DNA of 64,000 nucleotides, from the NCBI RefSeq assembly GCF_003400205.1, contig NZ_QUQV01000010.1, positions 1 through 64,000 of the forward strand. The letters are read 5' to 3'. The translations under genes and the position numbers were made by a program. The notes below the pieces were generated by a model, which saw nothing but the letters and a program-made list of their open reading frames with translations, made no database searches and had not been told where the DNA came from. Within the stretch, counting starts at the first letter, position 1, and the number at the start of each line of letters is the position of its first letter. Origin of the DNA: Bacillus sp. HNG (GTDB taxonomy: Bacteria; Bacillota; Bacilli; Bacillales; Bacillaceae_L). Positions 16,855 through 25,871 of this stretch are shown here, in pieces.

Positions 16855-17331
16855 TTAAGCTCCCCATTCCTCTTTTGAAGGACCGTAAACACCAGGAACC
16901 TTCAATTCTGCTTGACGCATAAGGATTGTCATTTGTCCACGGTGGTGAATTTGGTGGGTATTCACCATTTTTAGCGTTGCCCCTTTTGGCATTTGTTGAC
17001 CAAAGATATCCGCTACTTCTTTTAAGCTTTCGTCATTCCATTGATCTTTCAATGCAGAAATAAAATTTTCATTCGTTTTTCGATAGCCATCAGCAATTTC
17101 TTTTGCAGAAGCTGGGACTGCCTCACCGTTTGCACCTTCAAACTGGAGTCCAGTTAATGAAATAATATGATGGAGTGAAGTCACAACATGCCATGCTAGT
17201 TCACCTAATGTACGGTGTCCAGGTGCAACCGCTTGAGACAAGGATTCATCGGTTAAAGCATCTAAAATTTTTTGTGTTGCTCCGCCTTCGTATTGCCAAT
17301 CTTGAACAAATTCGTCAATTGTATGGTACAT
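16855..17331 (-). CDS. DinB-family metal-dependent protein
   Basis: 158 residues from the ATG at 17331 (preceded by AGGAGGAATACAT). Helical DinB fold: the first metal His lies in LGELAWHVVTSLHHI and the second pair in VNTHQIHHRGQMTILMRQ, so the His triad is intact. DinB/YfiT-like proteins include thiol transferases (bacillithiol-dependent) and unknown hydrolases. Monocistronic, terminating at 16815-16842. Specific role unknown. Confidence 0.9.
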   Translation of the reverse strand: MYHTIDEFVQDWQYEGGATQKILDALTDESLSQAVAPGHRTLGELAWHVVTSLHHIISLTGLQFEGANGEAVPASAKEIADGYRKTNENFISALKDQWNDESLKEVADIFGQQMPKGATLKMVNTHQIHHRGQMTILMRQAELKVPGVYGPSKEEWGA

Positions 17332-17494
17332 ATGTATTCCTCCTAAAAATATGGTTACTACCATTATACTTCATGCACATGTAAAAACCATTTTAAACGC
17401 ATTGACATGAATTTTTGTAAAGATGATGTTTAATCCTTCAATTACCTGTAAAATAGAATAAAATACTAGATTTATACGACAAAGGATGTTGAAG

Positions 17495-18139
17495 GTGAAG
17501 GATATAACAATTGGCTCACTCTTAGACGTGATTGGGGAATTGTTCTCAGACGAAATTTCGATAGCGGTTTCAAATACAAAGGAATATGTCTATTATCGAC
17601 CAAGTAAACGTATTGATCTTAAAATAAAACCAGGTGATAAGGTAAAAGAGGGGACTATCGCCTATAAAGCGATTACCTCCAAACAAAAGGCTTCCGAATT
17701 TATTAATCGGGATGTATTTGGTATACCTTATCATGGAATGGCTGTACCTTTTTTTCACGGTAATGAGTTAGAGGGATGTGTCACAGCAATCTACCCAGCC
17801 TTAACAGATGGAAAATCGGTTGTGACCGTGAAATCTCAAGATGGCTGGATTCCCATTCCATTTTCTGAATGTCTGTATCTGGAGGCGAAGGATAAGAAGA
17901 CCCATGTATACACAAACGACTTCTCCGGAACACATAAGTACTCCTTACAGGAATTCGAATATACGTTGCCAAAGGACTCTTTTATCCGATGCCACCGGTC
18001 GTTTATCGTGAATGTCAATCAAATAAAAGAAATTCACCCTGATACCCATTCGACGTTCGTCCTAGAAATGAACAATGGAGCACGAGTTCCAGTTAGTCAA
18101 AACTATTCTAGCTATTTTCGAAAACTATTAGGGTTCTAA
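17495..18139 (+). CDS. LytTR-type transcriptional regulator with unknown N-terminal domain
   Basis: About 214 residues. The C-terminal third (about 115-214) is a LytTR DNA-binding domain: IPFSECLYLEAKDKKTHVYT, the helix FEYTLPKDSFIRCHRSFIVN, and the end RVPVSQNYSSYFRKLL. The N-terminal part is not a response-regulator receiver: there is no phosphoacceptor pattern. It reads as a small sensory beta-rich domain of unknown type. Start is uncertain: ATG 17486 overlaps the AAAGGA site, while GTG 17495 lies eight bases beyond it. Terminator at 18150. Possible target is the following CoA-transferase gene, by position only. Confidence 0.85.
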   Translation: MKDITIGSLLDVIGELFSDEISIAVSNTKEYVYYRPSKRIDLKIKPGDKVKEGTIAYKAITSKQKASEFINRDVFGIPYHGMAVPFFHGNELEGCVTAIYPALTDGKSVVTVKSQDGWIPIPFSECLYLEAKDKKTHVYTNDFSGTHKYSLQEFEYTLPKDSFIRCHRSFIVNVNQIKEIHPDTHSTFVLEMNNGARVPVSQNYSSYFRKLLGF

Positions 18140-18149
18140 TTTTCTAGAA

Positions 18150-18191
18150 AAAGAACAAATCTGCTGCTTTAGGGATTTGTTCTTCTTTTTT
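18150..18191 (+). terminator. terminator after LytTR gene
   Basis: Perfect 10-bp stem AGAACAAATC / GATTTGTTCT, then a T-rich run. Confidence 0.85.
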
Positions 18192-18289
18192 ATCGGATTT
18201 TATTGTTCTTTACTCCAGAAATCCCTAATCATATAGCGATTCCATGTAAAATTATCTTAATATTCAATTTCATAAAGGGGATGGGAGAA

Positions 18290-19801
18290 ATGAATAACAA
18301 ACTAGATCGCATTAAGGATGCCCGTCTGCATGACCGTGTTGTTACACCGGAAGAAGCGGCAGAATGGATCGAGGACGGTATGACGTTAGGACTTAGTGGC
18401 TTTACACGTGCGGGTGATGTGAAAGCGGTTCCATTTGCGCTTGTGAAACGTGCTGAGACCGAACCATTAAAAGTCAATGTTTATACAGGAGCATCATTAG
18501 GCTCTGATGTTGATAAATTATTTGCAGAAGCAGGAATTTTAGGTAAGCGTTTACCGTTCCAGGCTGATCCAACAATGAGGAAGGGAATTAACCAAGGGGA
18601 CTTCTTATTTGTAGACCAACACTTATCACATACATCAGAATTAATACGTTCAGATGTGATGGATGTCGATATCGCAATTTTGGAAGCGGTTGCGGTAAAA
18701 GAAGATGGTTTAATCATTCCAACAACTTCGATCGGAAACTCATTAACTTTTGCTCAGCATGCTAAATCAATTATCATTGAAATCAATCTTGCGCAAACAC
18801 CAGAGCTCGAGGGAGTTCATGATTTATATGCACCTGGTAAGCAAGGAGAGAGAGAGCCGATTCCTTTAACAAAGTCAGACGACCGAATTGGCTTACTTGG
18901 AATTAAAGTGGATGTTGAAAAAATAAAAGGAATTGTGTTTACAGAGCAAACTGATTCACCTTCAACAATCGTACCACCTGATGAAGAAACAGAAATAATG
19001 GCACAGCATCTATTAACATTTTTACGTAAAGAAGTTGAAGCAGGACGTTTAACTGAGAAGCTTGCACCTTTACAATCTGGTATTGGCTCTGTAGCAAACG
19101 CGGTTCTTCACGGTATGCTTGATTCGGAGTTTACGGATTTAGAGGTCTATTCTGAGGTACTACAGGATGCGGTATTTGACTTAATGGATGCCGGCAAAGT
19201 AAACTTTGCTTCCTGCTGTTCAATCACTCTATCAGAAGAGAAAATGAAAAAGGTATTTTCGAACTTTGACAAATATCGTGACCGATTGATCATGAGACCT
19301 CAGGAGATTTCAAATCATCCTGAAATCATTCGCCGTCTCGGATTAATTTCCATTAACACGGCGTTAGAACTTGATATTTACGGAAACGTGAATTCAACAC
19401 ATGTGCTTGGTACAAAGATGATGAACGGAATTGGTGGGTCTGGTGACTTTGCTCGAAACGCTCGCCTAGCGATTTTTGTGACGAAGTCTATTGCCAAAGG
19501 CGGAAAGATTTCAAGTATTGTTCCATTCGTTTCCCATGTCGACCATACAGAGCATGATGTAGATGTCATCGTTACAGAGCAAGGATATGCAGATTTACGG
19601 GGCCTTGCACCAAGAGAACGTGTAGAATTGCTCATCGAAAACTGTGCACATCCAATGTACAAACAGCAGCTACGTGAATACTATGAAGAAGCTCTAACAA
19701 GAGGGGGGCAAACACCTCACGTGCTAGAAAAAGCATTCTCGTGGCACACAAACTTTGCCCAAACAGGCACTATGTTGCAAAAGGAATTAGTGGAAGCGTG
19801 A
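18290..19801 (+). CDS. acetyl-CoA hydrolase/succinate:CoA transferase family
   Basis: 503 residues from the ATG at 18290; the upstream in-frame start at 18203 gives an unlikely hydrophobic extension. The protein spans the acetyl-CoA hydrolase/transferase family (Cat1/AarC/Ach1). Key features: SGFTRAGDVKAVP, LQSGIGSVANAVLHG, and VYSEVLQDAVFDL containing the catalytic Glu that forms the glutamyl-CoA intermediate; then GIGGSGDFARNA and VTEQGYADLRGL. It probably moves CoA between succinyl-CoA and acetate, or hydrolyses acetyl-CoA. Single gene with its own terminator. Confidence 0.9.
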   Translation: MNNKLDRIKDARLHDRVVTPEEAAEWIEDGMTLGLSGFTRAGDVKAVPFALVKRAETEPLKVNVYTGASLGSDVDKLFAEAGILGKRLPFQADPTMRKGINQGDFLFVDQHLSHTSELIRSDVMDVDIAILEAVAVKEDGLIIPTTSIGNSLTFAQHAKSIIIEINLAQTPELEGVHDLYAPGKQGEREPIPLTKSDDRIGLLGIKVDVEKIKGIVFTEQTDSPSTIVPPDEETEIMAQHLLTFLRKEVEAGRLTEKLAPLQSGIGSVANAVLHGMLDSEFTDLEVYSEVLQDAVFDLMDAGKVNFASCCSITLSEEKMKKVFSNFDKYRDRLIMRPQEISNHPEIIRRLGLISINTALELDIYGNVNSTHVLGTKMMNGIGGSGDFARNARLAIFVTKSIAKGGKISSIVPFVSHVDHTEHDVDVIVTEQGYADLRGLAPRERVELLIENCAHPMYKQQLREYYEEALTRGGQTPHVLEKAFSWHTNFAQTGTMLQKELVEA

Positions 19802-19808
19802 AATTAGT

Positions 19809-19846
19809 AGCCGTATAAAGAAGAAATTCTTTATGCGGCTTTTTTG
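19809..19846 (+). terminator. terminator after CoA transferase gene
   Basis: 14-bp stem AGCCGTATAAAGAA / TTCTTTATGCGGCT (one G-U pair), then six T. Confidence 0.9.
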
Positions 19847-19852
19847 GTGGGC

Positions 19853-20268
19853 GATGAAAGGGATTGGGTATGAGAACTTTGTTTTGATTCCTTTTCAATG
19901 AAGCGATGAAGAGGATTAGGCAGTGATTCCTTGCTTCAATTCCCGTTCATTGACGTGATGAAGAGGATTAGGAGGAGGTTTCCCGCATCGATTCCCGTTC
20001 ATTGGCGTGATGAAGAGGATTAGGCAGGAGTTTCCTGCATCGATTCCCATTCATTGACGAGATGAAAAGGATTAGGAGCAGGTTTCCCGCATCGATTCCC
20101 GTTCATTGACCCGATGAAGAGGATTGGGCAGGAGTTTCATGCTTCATTTCCCTTTCATCAACCGGCCGAAAAGGATTTGTCGCGGCTTCCACGCACCTTT
20201 TCCTCTTCATAGTAACAATGAAAAGAATTCGGTCATGATAAGCCCCTTAAGTCGAGGTCCGATAAGCC
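19853..20268. repeat. 52-bp tandem repeat array B (eight units)
   Basis: Units begin at 19853, 19905, 19957, 20009, 20061, 20113, 20165 and 20217, every one exactly 52 bp apart. Consensus starts GATGAAGAGGATTAGG and contains ATTCCCGTTCATTGACG; outer units are more diverged. Each junction holds TTCAT-N5/6-GATGAA, a hairpin core shared with arrays at 6.2 and 34.2 kb. No open frame is plausible, since 52 is not a multiple of three. The remaining 20269-20393 shows nothing clear. Confidence 0.9.
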
Positions 20269-20393
20269 TAGGATCCAGCCACCCAAAACATCTCTAGCTC
20301 TCCATCCCCCAATAATCTAGGTCAAAAGTAATATGTCCCACCACTTGCAATCATGATACGATTAACAAAAAGTGAATAGGGAAGAGGGGTAAA

Positions 20394-20672
20394 ATGAAGC
20401 AAATCAAGGCATTTGTTGGCTGCTTTTTCATCGCGGTGTCGGCCTTTTTATATGCCACAAAACACATTACGGCTGCAATCATATCATCCAATATCAATCG
20501 CCCGGACGTAAACTACTATGAAGGTGCCTATAAGCTTGTTGGTTTCGGGATCAATTTTTGGATCTTCATATCCTTACTTGTTGGAGTCGTCATGATCATT
20601 AGCCTACTCACACAAGAAGTATCATTCCCATTTAAAAAGAAACAAACAATCGAAGAAAATCCCCACCCGTGA
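20394..20672 (+). CDS. small two-segment membrane protein, 92 aa
   Basis: I do not recognise the family. Two membrane segments are visible (about residues 6-28 and 52-73), with a short outside loop (NINRPDVNYYEGAYKL) and a basic then acidic cytoplasmic tail (FKKKQTIEENPHP). GAAGAGGGG site before the ATG and a terminator overlapping the stop codon support it as a real gene. Both flanks are unrelated; the repeat array lies upstream. Confidence 0.7.
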   Translation: MKQIKAFVGCFFIAVSAFLYATKHITAAIISSNINRPDVNYYEGAYKLVGFGINFWIFISLLVGVVMIISLLTQEVSFPFKKKQTIEENPHP

Positions 20673-20698
20673 ATGGATGGGGATTTAGTAATAATTTT
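20657..20698 (+). terminator. terminator overlapping the small membrane protein stop
   Basis: AAATCCCCA / TGGGGATTT stem (20657-20665 with 20678-20686) with the TGA stop in the loop, then a T-run after a short spacer. Confidence 0.7.
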
Positions 20699-21154
20699 TT
20701 AAAAAGGCTTCAAAATCATTAACGCTATGACAATCAAAAAGATTGTGTTCTCAATATGCTCCACTCTAAATAAAGCCTTTGCCAAAGGATAGTATTCTGC
20801 AGGAATGTCTTCCCCTTGATGTGATTCCAATAACGCTTTTACTGGTTTTGATTTAGGCGTAAGAGCAAATGGCCCCATTGCCAACGCAACAAGAAAGAGC
20901 AGTAAACTTGTTACGTACCACCCCATTTTAAATAAATACGGATTGATTGCCCCCATTAAAAGACCGGTCACAAGCAGGAGAATACCTCCAATCATGACAA
21001 AAATATGGAGTTTATGTCTGATTGCGTAAGAATGTCGAAGTTCAGTCATTGTGTCTCCCGACTTCACAACGGTTGTTAAAATAAAGCCAGGTCCCATTCC
21101 AAGGATGGCTGAAAAAATATGTATGAAAACAAGTACTTGATAAATGACATCCAC
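20699..21154 (-). CDS. DUF2269 integral membrane protein
   Basis: 151 residues if translation starts at the GTG at 21154 (GGGGGT upstream); a longer frame to 21202 is possible. Four membrane segments in a compact bundle, starting IYQVLVFIHIFSAILGMGPG, with RHKLHIFVMIGGILLLVTGL and a last HIENTIFLIVIALMIL. This is the DUF2269 pattern, with conserved His residues in segments 1 and 2. Function unknown. Confidence 0.75.
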   Translation of the reverse strand: MDVIYQVLVFIHIFSAILGMGPGFILTTVVKSGDTMTELRHSYAIRHKLHIFVMIGGILLLVTGLLMGAINPYLFKMGWYVTSLLLFLVALAMGPFALTPKSKPVKALLESHQGEDIPAEYYPLAKALFRVEHIENTIFLIVIALMILKPF

Positions 21155-21290
21155 TCGATGGAAACCCCCATTCACAACATATTTCACTACTAATGATAGC
21201 ACTTTACTAAAAAAAACAAGTGATGTACCTCACAATTCTCCAATCATTATCTTACTATTTTGTGACAGTGGGTTTCCAGTAAGAAATACG

Positions 21291-21299
21291 TGATATAAT
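21291..21299 (+). promoter_or_regulatory. extended -10 promoter (TGATATAAT)
   Basis: TG at 21291-21292, one base, then TATAAT at 21294-21299, about 40 bases before the DUF454 gene. The -35 is poor, as expected of an extended -10 sigma-A promoter. Confidence 0.5.
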
Positions 21300-21339
21300 A
21301 GAAAAGGTTTTAGAAAGTAAAGAAAGGGGGGCAATATTG

Positions 21340-21765
21340 ATGAACAAAATCAAGAAATTTTTATATATTGTCTTAGGTTTTCTTTTTTTGGGTCTTGGAG
21401 CAGTAGGCATTGTGCTGCCACTCATCCCAACAACGCCCCTGTTACTGCTTGCTTCCTTCTTTTTTGTAAAGGGATCGGACCGTTTTGATCGTTGGTTTAA
21501 AAGCACTAGCTTATATAAAAAGTATTTAGAAGGCTTTGTGAAGCGACGTGAAATGACGCTACGACAGAAGTTAACGATTCTATTAACCGCAGATGCGATG
21601 ATTGCAGTTCCATTTATAATTCTTGATAGCATTGCTGTAAAACTACTGTTAGTCGCGGTTGTTATTTATAAATACTACTACTTCATCACAAAAATAAAAA
21701 CTGTGGCACCAGAAATAAGTGCGATACATGAACAGGGACTTGTTGAAAAAACAAGCCATAAATAA
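21340..21765 (+). CDS. DUF454 (YbaN-type) membrane protein
   Basis: About 141 residues from the ATG at 21340 (AAGGGGGG site eight bases before). The family pattern is clear: YIVLGFLFLGLGAVGIVLPL, PTTPLLLLASFFFVKGSDRF, then a basic loop (FVKRREMTLRQK) and two more membrane segments. Inner membrane protein of unknown role. Confidence 0.88.
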   Translation: MNKIKKFLYIVLGFLFLGLGAVGIVLPLIPTTPLLLLASFFFVKGSDRFDRWFKSTSLYKKYLEGFVKRREMTLRQKLTILLTADAMIAVPFIILDSIAVKLLLVAVVIYKYYYFITKIKTVAPEISAIHEQGLVEKTSHK

Positions 21766-21770
21766 ACGTT

Positions 21771-21808
21771 AAAACCCTTGTCAATCATAGCGATGACAAG
21801 GGTTTTTT
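21771..21808. terminator. terminator between convergent genes
   Basis: Perfect 13-bp stem AAAACCCTTGTCA / TGACAAGGGTTTT, then T's. Confidence 0.9.
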
Positions 21809-21809
21809 G

Positions 21810-22154
21810 TTAATCCTCTAGCTTGCTAAACTCATGGACCCACACTTTCATCTGAGGGAGCCATGGCATCCCCGGATGGTATGATAGAATCGATTCTTTA
21901 TATTCATCAACCGTATTGAAGCCTTCTCTTTTTGCGTCCTCATCTGTGAGCTCTCCAAGGGATTGCTCGTATACGTGGTCAATTCTAAATGATTGACCTT
22001 CAAGGGTCATAATTTCCCCAACATCTGCATATCTGCCATTTCTACGTGTAGCTGTTTTTTTACCCTCAAGAACCTTTTTGATGTCTGATTCCATTGTGAC
22101 AAGGCGTTCAATCGAACATGTTTTAGCTGGTAGTTCGTTATTAGGTGTAGTCAT
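21810..22154 (-). CDS. ASCH-domain protein
   Basis: 114 residues. The ASCH fold is suggested by KKVLEGKKTATRRNGRYADV, the DHVYEQSLGELTDEDAKREGF segment (partial family motif) and the end MKVWVHEF. ASCH proteins resemble PUA domains and may bind RNA; the YqfB type hydrolyses N4-acetylcytidine. The Lys/Thr/Arg cluster near residue 35 is present. AGGAG site before the ATG. Monocistronic. Confidence 0.8.
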   Translation of the reverse strand: MTTPNNELPAKTCSIERLVTMESDIKKVLEGKKTATRRNGRYADVGEIMTLEGQSFRIDHVYEQSLGELTDEDAKREGFNTVDEYKESILSYHPGMPWLPQMKVWVHEFSKLED

Positions 22155-22230
22155 TTCCTAGCTCCTTTCGATTCACGTTATGAACGAATGATTTTCTTAC
22201 CATTCACCTTTCATTATAACAGTGTGTCAA

Positions 22231-23127
22231 TTAGGCTGTCTTTCGGTCAAAATACCTTCTTAAGCCTTCCCCTAAAATGGTGAATGTAAACATTGTAAAG
22301 GAGATTGCTATACATGTCCAAAATGGGATCCAAATGGAACTGAGCATGTCTTTTTTAGCTTGCCCGAGTAAGGTTGGCCAATTTAGACTTGTGTTAATCA
22401 TTTCCCCAACACCATAATTCGTTTGAACAAACACTTGGGAAAGGAACACGCCAAAAATGCCAAGCTGCGCAATTAATAAGCAGGTTCTTCCGATATCAAT
22501 GAAGAAATTAACCATAATTGCTGGATATGTATTCGGTAAAATATTCCCTAAAGCAAGTCTAAGCGGGGAGATTCCTACGGTAATTCCAGCCTCAATATAA
22601 GGTTTTCTTACAATTCGTTGTGTTTCCTCACGAATGATATGACTTACTTTTCCAACCTCAATTAATGCTAAAAGTAAAACTGACCACCATAACCTGTTAT
22701 CGTTCATAACAAGTGCTGGTATGGCTAATAAAAGCAACGCAGAAAAAATGATTGGAATACTTGAAAAGACATTATTCCAAGTTGTAACAATCCAGGAAAT
22801 CGGATTGTTTTTTCTGGTAGCGAGTAACCCAAGCGGGATCGCAATTAGGTAGCGTAGGACAACAATTCCTATTATGATTTTCAACGTGTCCTTTGCGCCA
22901 ACAATTAAAACACTTAACAAGTCTCTTCCTTCATGGTCTGACCCAAAAGGAGGCTGCTGTTCAGGGGTAAATGGTGCTTTAAGCAAGTTCTTTCCACCAT
23001 CTAAGAAACGAATTCTTCCTTCTTCAATACCTTCTTTTACATATGGCAAATGAGGTCCCGCAAACGTAACAAGAAGTAAGATACCCAACATAATTAAGCC
23101 AGTGATTAAAAACCAATTTCGATTCAA
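22231..23127 (-). CDS. ABC transporter permease, DppC/OppC type (second pair)
   Basis: 298 residues starting at a TTG (23127) with AAGGGGGTG nine bases upstream. Six membrane segments; after the first comes PEQQPPFGSDHEGRDLLSVL, a DppC-type motif better preserved than in the paralogue at 1640-2521, and an EAA-like loop (KPYIEAGITVGISPLRLALG). Lies 14 bp after its DppB-type partner. No ATPase or solute-binding gene adjoins it. Confidence 0.85.
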   Translation of the reverse strand: MNRNWFLITGLIMLGILLLVTFAGPHLPYVKEGIEEGRIRFLDGGKNLLKAPFTPEQQPPFGSDHEGRDLLSVLIVGAKDTLKIIIGIVVLRYLIAIPLGLLATRKNNPISWIVTTWNNVFSSIPIIFSALLLLAIPALVMNDNRLWWSVLLLALIEVGKVSHIIREETQRIVRKPYIEAGITVGISPLRLALGNILPNTYPAIMVNFFIDIGRTCLLIAQLGIFGVFLSQVFVQTNYGVGEMINTSLNWPTLLGQAKKDMLSSIWIPFWTCIAISFTMFTFTILGEGLRRYFDRKTA

Positions 23128-23141
23128 CTTAGGACACCCCC

Positions 23142-24059
23142 TTATTTCGGATCCAATCTCATTTTGATGACTTGACTAATAATATGGGCAACCATCACCA
23201 TCATAAGAAAGCTTATACAAATCCCAATGATTAAACCACGTTCATCGGCCCCGCCACCTGGTGGGATAAAATTTGTGTAGCCAATTGCAGTAAATAACCG
23301 ATAAGCAGCGCCCTGATAACCTAGTAAATATTCGACAACCAATAAGTTTGATAGAACAAATACCATAATCGATTGCAGATGACTTGAAACCGTGATGAAA
23401 CATGATCTCATCATATGGTTAAGGAGAACTCTATTTTTTGTAAAGCCTTTAGCGAAGGCTACCTGAATATATGGTTCCCGATCCTGGGTAAGCAGGGAAA
23501 CAGATGTTATTCTCGCAACATACAGCATTGGCGCAATGGAGATAAGAATACTAGGTGCAATAAACTTCCACCAGGCCTCGGTACCCATGATGCTAAAATC
23601 AGGAATATATAATAGAATAAAATAGCTTAAACAGATGGTGATAAAAAAGTCAGGTACCCCCGATAAAAACCAGGTGGCGCCACTTCCTAGAAAGCTTTTT
23701 TTCGTATTCGTAAACCGGTAATCCAGTATCCCCTTTAATACCCCGAACACAATGCTAAGAATATATCCAATCAAGATAATCTTGAGGCTTCTTGGGAAAA
23801 ATTTCGCGATTTCATCCTCGGCTGATAAAGTCGCAAACTTCGTGCCTCCAAGACTCTTATTCTCATATACATTCTTTAAAAACGTACCTACATTTGTAGC
23901 ATATTCCTTCAAATTAAAATGATAGGAATACACAACTGTCATCGCCTTACCATCCATTTCAATGCTAGGTTCGCGAGGGAAAAGAACAAATAAAAATACA
24001 CATAAGAACACACACAAATAGATCGCAAAAATCTTCCCGAACTCCTTGACAACCCCCAC
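23142..24059 (-). CDS. ABC transporter permease, DppB/OppB type (second pair)
   Basis: 305 residues from a GTG at 24059 (AGAGAGG site). One membrane segment near residues 12-30, an exported loop to about residue 90, then five segments; EAA-like loop DREPYIQVAFAKGFTKNRVL. Same layout as the permease at 696-1643, including the long first exported loop (YSYHFNLKEYATNVGTFLKN here, YDYSVEQHVGNIKDFFAFLK there). The two pairs are therefore paralogous duplicates. Promoter in 24060-24302, shared divergently with the amino-acid importer. Confidence 0.85.
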   Translation of the reverse strand: MGVVKEFGKIFAIYLCVFLCVFLFVLFPREPSIEMDGKAMTVVYSYHFNLKEYATNVGTFLKNVYENKSLGGTKFATLSAEDEIAKFFPRSLKIILIGYILSIVFGVLKGILDYRFTNTKKSFLGSGATWFLSGVPDFFITICLSYFILLYIPDFSIMGTEAWWKFIAPSILISIAPMLYVARITSVSLLTQDREPYIQVAFAKGFTKNRVLLNHMMRSCFITVSSHLQSIMVFVLSNLLVVEYLLGYQGAAYRLFTAIGYTNFIPPGGGADERGLIIGICISFLMMVMVAHIISQVIKMRLDPK

Positions 24060-24302
24060 AATAACACCTCTCTTTTCGAAAATACCTACTATTCTAAATA
24101 TATTCGAAATTCAAGCCCATGTCACCCGATTTTTGTCGATTGGTTTAGTTCTAACGTCCTGATTGAGGTTCATAAAATATAAGGAGTAAGGCGTAGATAG
24201 TGGGGAATTGTCAATTCAATGTTTCTTTTAGACTATCAATGTGCTAATATAGTAAAAAAATGAATTGTTTAAATTTTGTAAAAATAGAAAGGGGTTACAT
24301 AC

Positions 24303-25136
24303 GTGAAAAAAGTAACGGTTTTTTCAATTCTGCTTGCTTTTCTATTCTTAGCAGCCTGTGGAACGAGTGATACGAGTGGGACAGGCGGAGAAAAAGATGG
24401 AGAAGACGCAGGTAAAAAAACACTTAAGGTCATGACAGATGCGGCCTATGCTCCATTCGAGTTCATGGAGGGGGACAAAATTGTTGGTTTTGAAATCGAT
24501 GTTCTAAAAGCTGTAGCTGAGGAAGCAGGTTACGAACTCGATATCAAACATACTGGTTGGGATCCCATTTTCGTTGAATTAAACAAAGGGTCCTATGACA
24601 TGGCGATATCATCCATTTCAATTACTGAAGACCGTGAAAAGGAATATCTATTTACGATACCTTTCTTCTTATCAACAAACAAAATCATGATTCCAGAAGA
24701 TAGCGACATCAAAACGGCTGAAGATCTAAAGGGGAAAAAGGTAGCGGTTCAAGCTTCTACAACTGGTCATTTTGCGGTTGAAAAGGTATTAGGTGAAAAG
24801 CACCCTGATATTAAAGCTTTTGAAAATAATAACCTAGCCATCCTTGAGCTTGATAGCGGCGGTGCGGATGCGGTTGTAGCCGATAACGGTGTTATTGAAT
24901 ACTATGCCGCGCAAAACCCAGACAAAAACCTAAAGGTTGTTGGAGACAAAGATACGTTTGATGCGGAGTTTTATGGAATGATGTTCCCTAAGGGCAGTGA
25001 CGACTTAAAAGCCGATTTTGATAAGGCAATTGAAGCAGTTATCGAAAGCGGAAAATACACAGAAATTTATAAAGAATGGTTTGGTACAGAGCCAGATTTA
25101 GAAGCTCTTAAGGCAGAACAAGAAGCCTCAAAATAA
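24303..25136 (+). CDS. polar amino-acid ABC transporter, substrate-binding lipoprotein
   Basis: 277 residues starting at a GTG (GAAAGGGG site). Lipoprotein signal peptide with lipobox LAAC, Cys19 being the lipid anchor. The mature part is a type II periplasmic binding protein (SBP_bac_3): TDAAYAPFEF, DKIVGFEIDVLKAVAEEAG, the Arg/Asp ligand region SISITEDREKEYLFT and the hinge AVQASTTGHFAVEK. Probably binds arginine, glutamine or cystine-like amino acids; the ligand is not certain. First gene of a three-gene operon with an internal terminator. Confidence 0.9.
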   Translation: MKKVTVFSILLAFLFLAACGTSDTSGTGGEKDGEDAGKKTLKVMTDAAYAPFEFMEGDKIVGFEIDVLKAVAEEAGYELDIKHTGWDPIFVELNKGSYDMAISSISITEDREKEYLFTIPFFLSTNKIMIPEDSDIKTAEDLKGKKVAVQASTTGHFAVEKVLGEKHPDIKAFENNNLAILELDSGGADAVVADNGVIEYYAAQNPDKNLKVVGDKDTFDAEFYGMMFPKGSDDLKADFDKAIEAVIESGKYTEIYKEWFGTEPDLEALKAEQEASK

Positions 25137-25143
25137 GGAGAAC

Positions 25144-25181
25144 AAAATTGCGTAACGACACAACGTGTTACGCAATTTTTG
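25144..25181 (+). terminator. intercistronic terminator/attenuator
   Basis: Perfect 13-bp stem AAAATTGCGTAAC / GTTACGCAATTTT followed by T's, between binding-protein and permease genes. It should lower permease and ATPase expression relative to the binding protein, as common in such operons. Confidence 0.8.
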
Positions 25182-25214
25182 ACTTTATAATTTAATCATA
25201 CAGGGGGACGCAGC

Positions 25215-25871
25215 ATGGATTTTAAGTTTGATATTCTCATTGACTACCTTCCCTATTTTGGGCAAGGGACATTAGTGACCATCGGTTTATCAATTGCTGG
25301 AATTTTGCTTGGGACAATCCTAGGCTTATTTATTGGGCTTGGAAAAATGATTCGAAATAAATGGGTGGCGTTTCCATTTGTTTGTTATGTGACGTTCTTC
25401 CGAGGGACACCACTTCTCGTTCAAATCTTTTTAGTTCACTTCGGAGTTGTTCCATTATTTTTAGGAGGAACAAACGGAATTGTTGCAGGTGTGATCGCAC
25501 TTACTTTAAATGCGTCCGCATACATAGCAGAAATTTTTAGAGCAGGCATTCAGTCCCTTGACCGTGGACAAATGGAAGCCGCACGATCTTTAGGTATGAC
25601 ACATGCGCAAGCTATGAGATACGTCATAATCCCGCAAGCCTTTAAGCGGATGATTCCTCCATTAGGAAATGAATTTGTGATTCTCATAAAAGATTCATCC
25701 CTTCTTTCAGTAGTAGCGACTCCAGAAATCATGCATTGGGGAAGGATGATGATGGGACAGCATGCCCGCGTGTGGGAGCCATACTTGATGGCAGCCTTCA
25801 TTTATTTAATTCTCACTCTTTCATTGACAATTCTATTAAACTATCTAGAAAAGAGGTTGAAAACTGAATGA
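25215..25871 (+). CDS. polar amino-acid ABC transporter permease
   Basis: 218 residues with five membrane segments. HisM/GlnP type: [18 protein letters not shown] and the EAA loop [20 protein letters not shown] are diagnostic of this class. Site AGGGGGACGC before the ATG. Its TGA overlaps the ATG of the ATPase gene (ATGA). Acts as a homodimer in the membrane. Confidence 0.92.
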   Translation: MDFKFDILIDYLPYFGQGTLVTIGLSIAGILLGTILGLFIGLGKMIRNKWVAFPFVCYVTFFRGTPLLVQIFLVHFGVVPLFLGGTNGIVAGVIALTLNASAYIAEIFRAGIQSLDRGQMEAARSLGMTHAQAMRYVIIPQAFKRMIPPLGNEFVILIKDSSLLSVVATPEIMHWGRMMMGQHARVWEPYLMAAFIYLILTLSLTILLNYLEKRLKTE

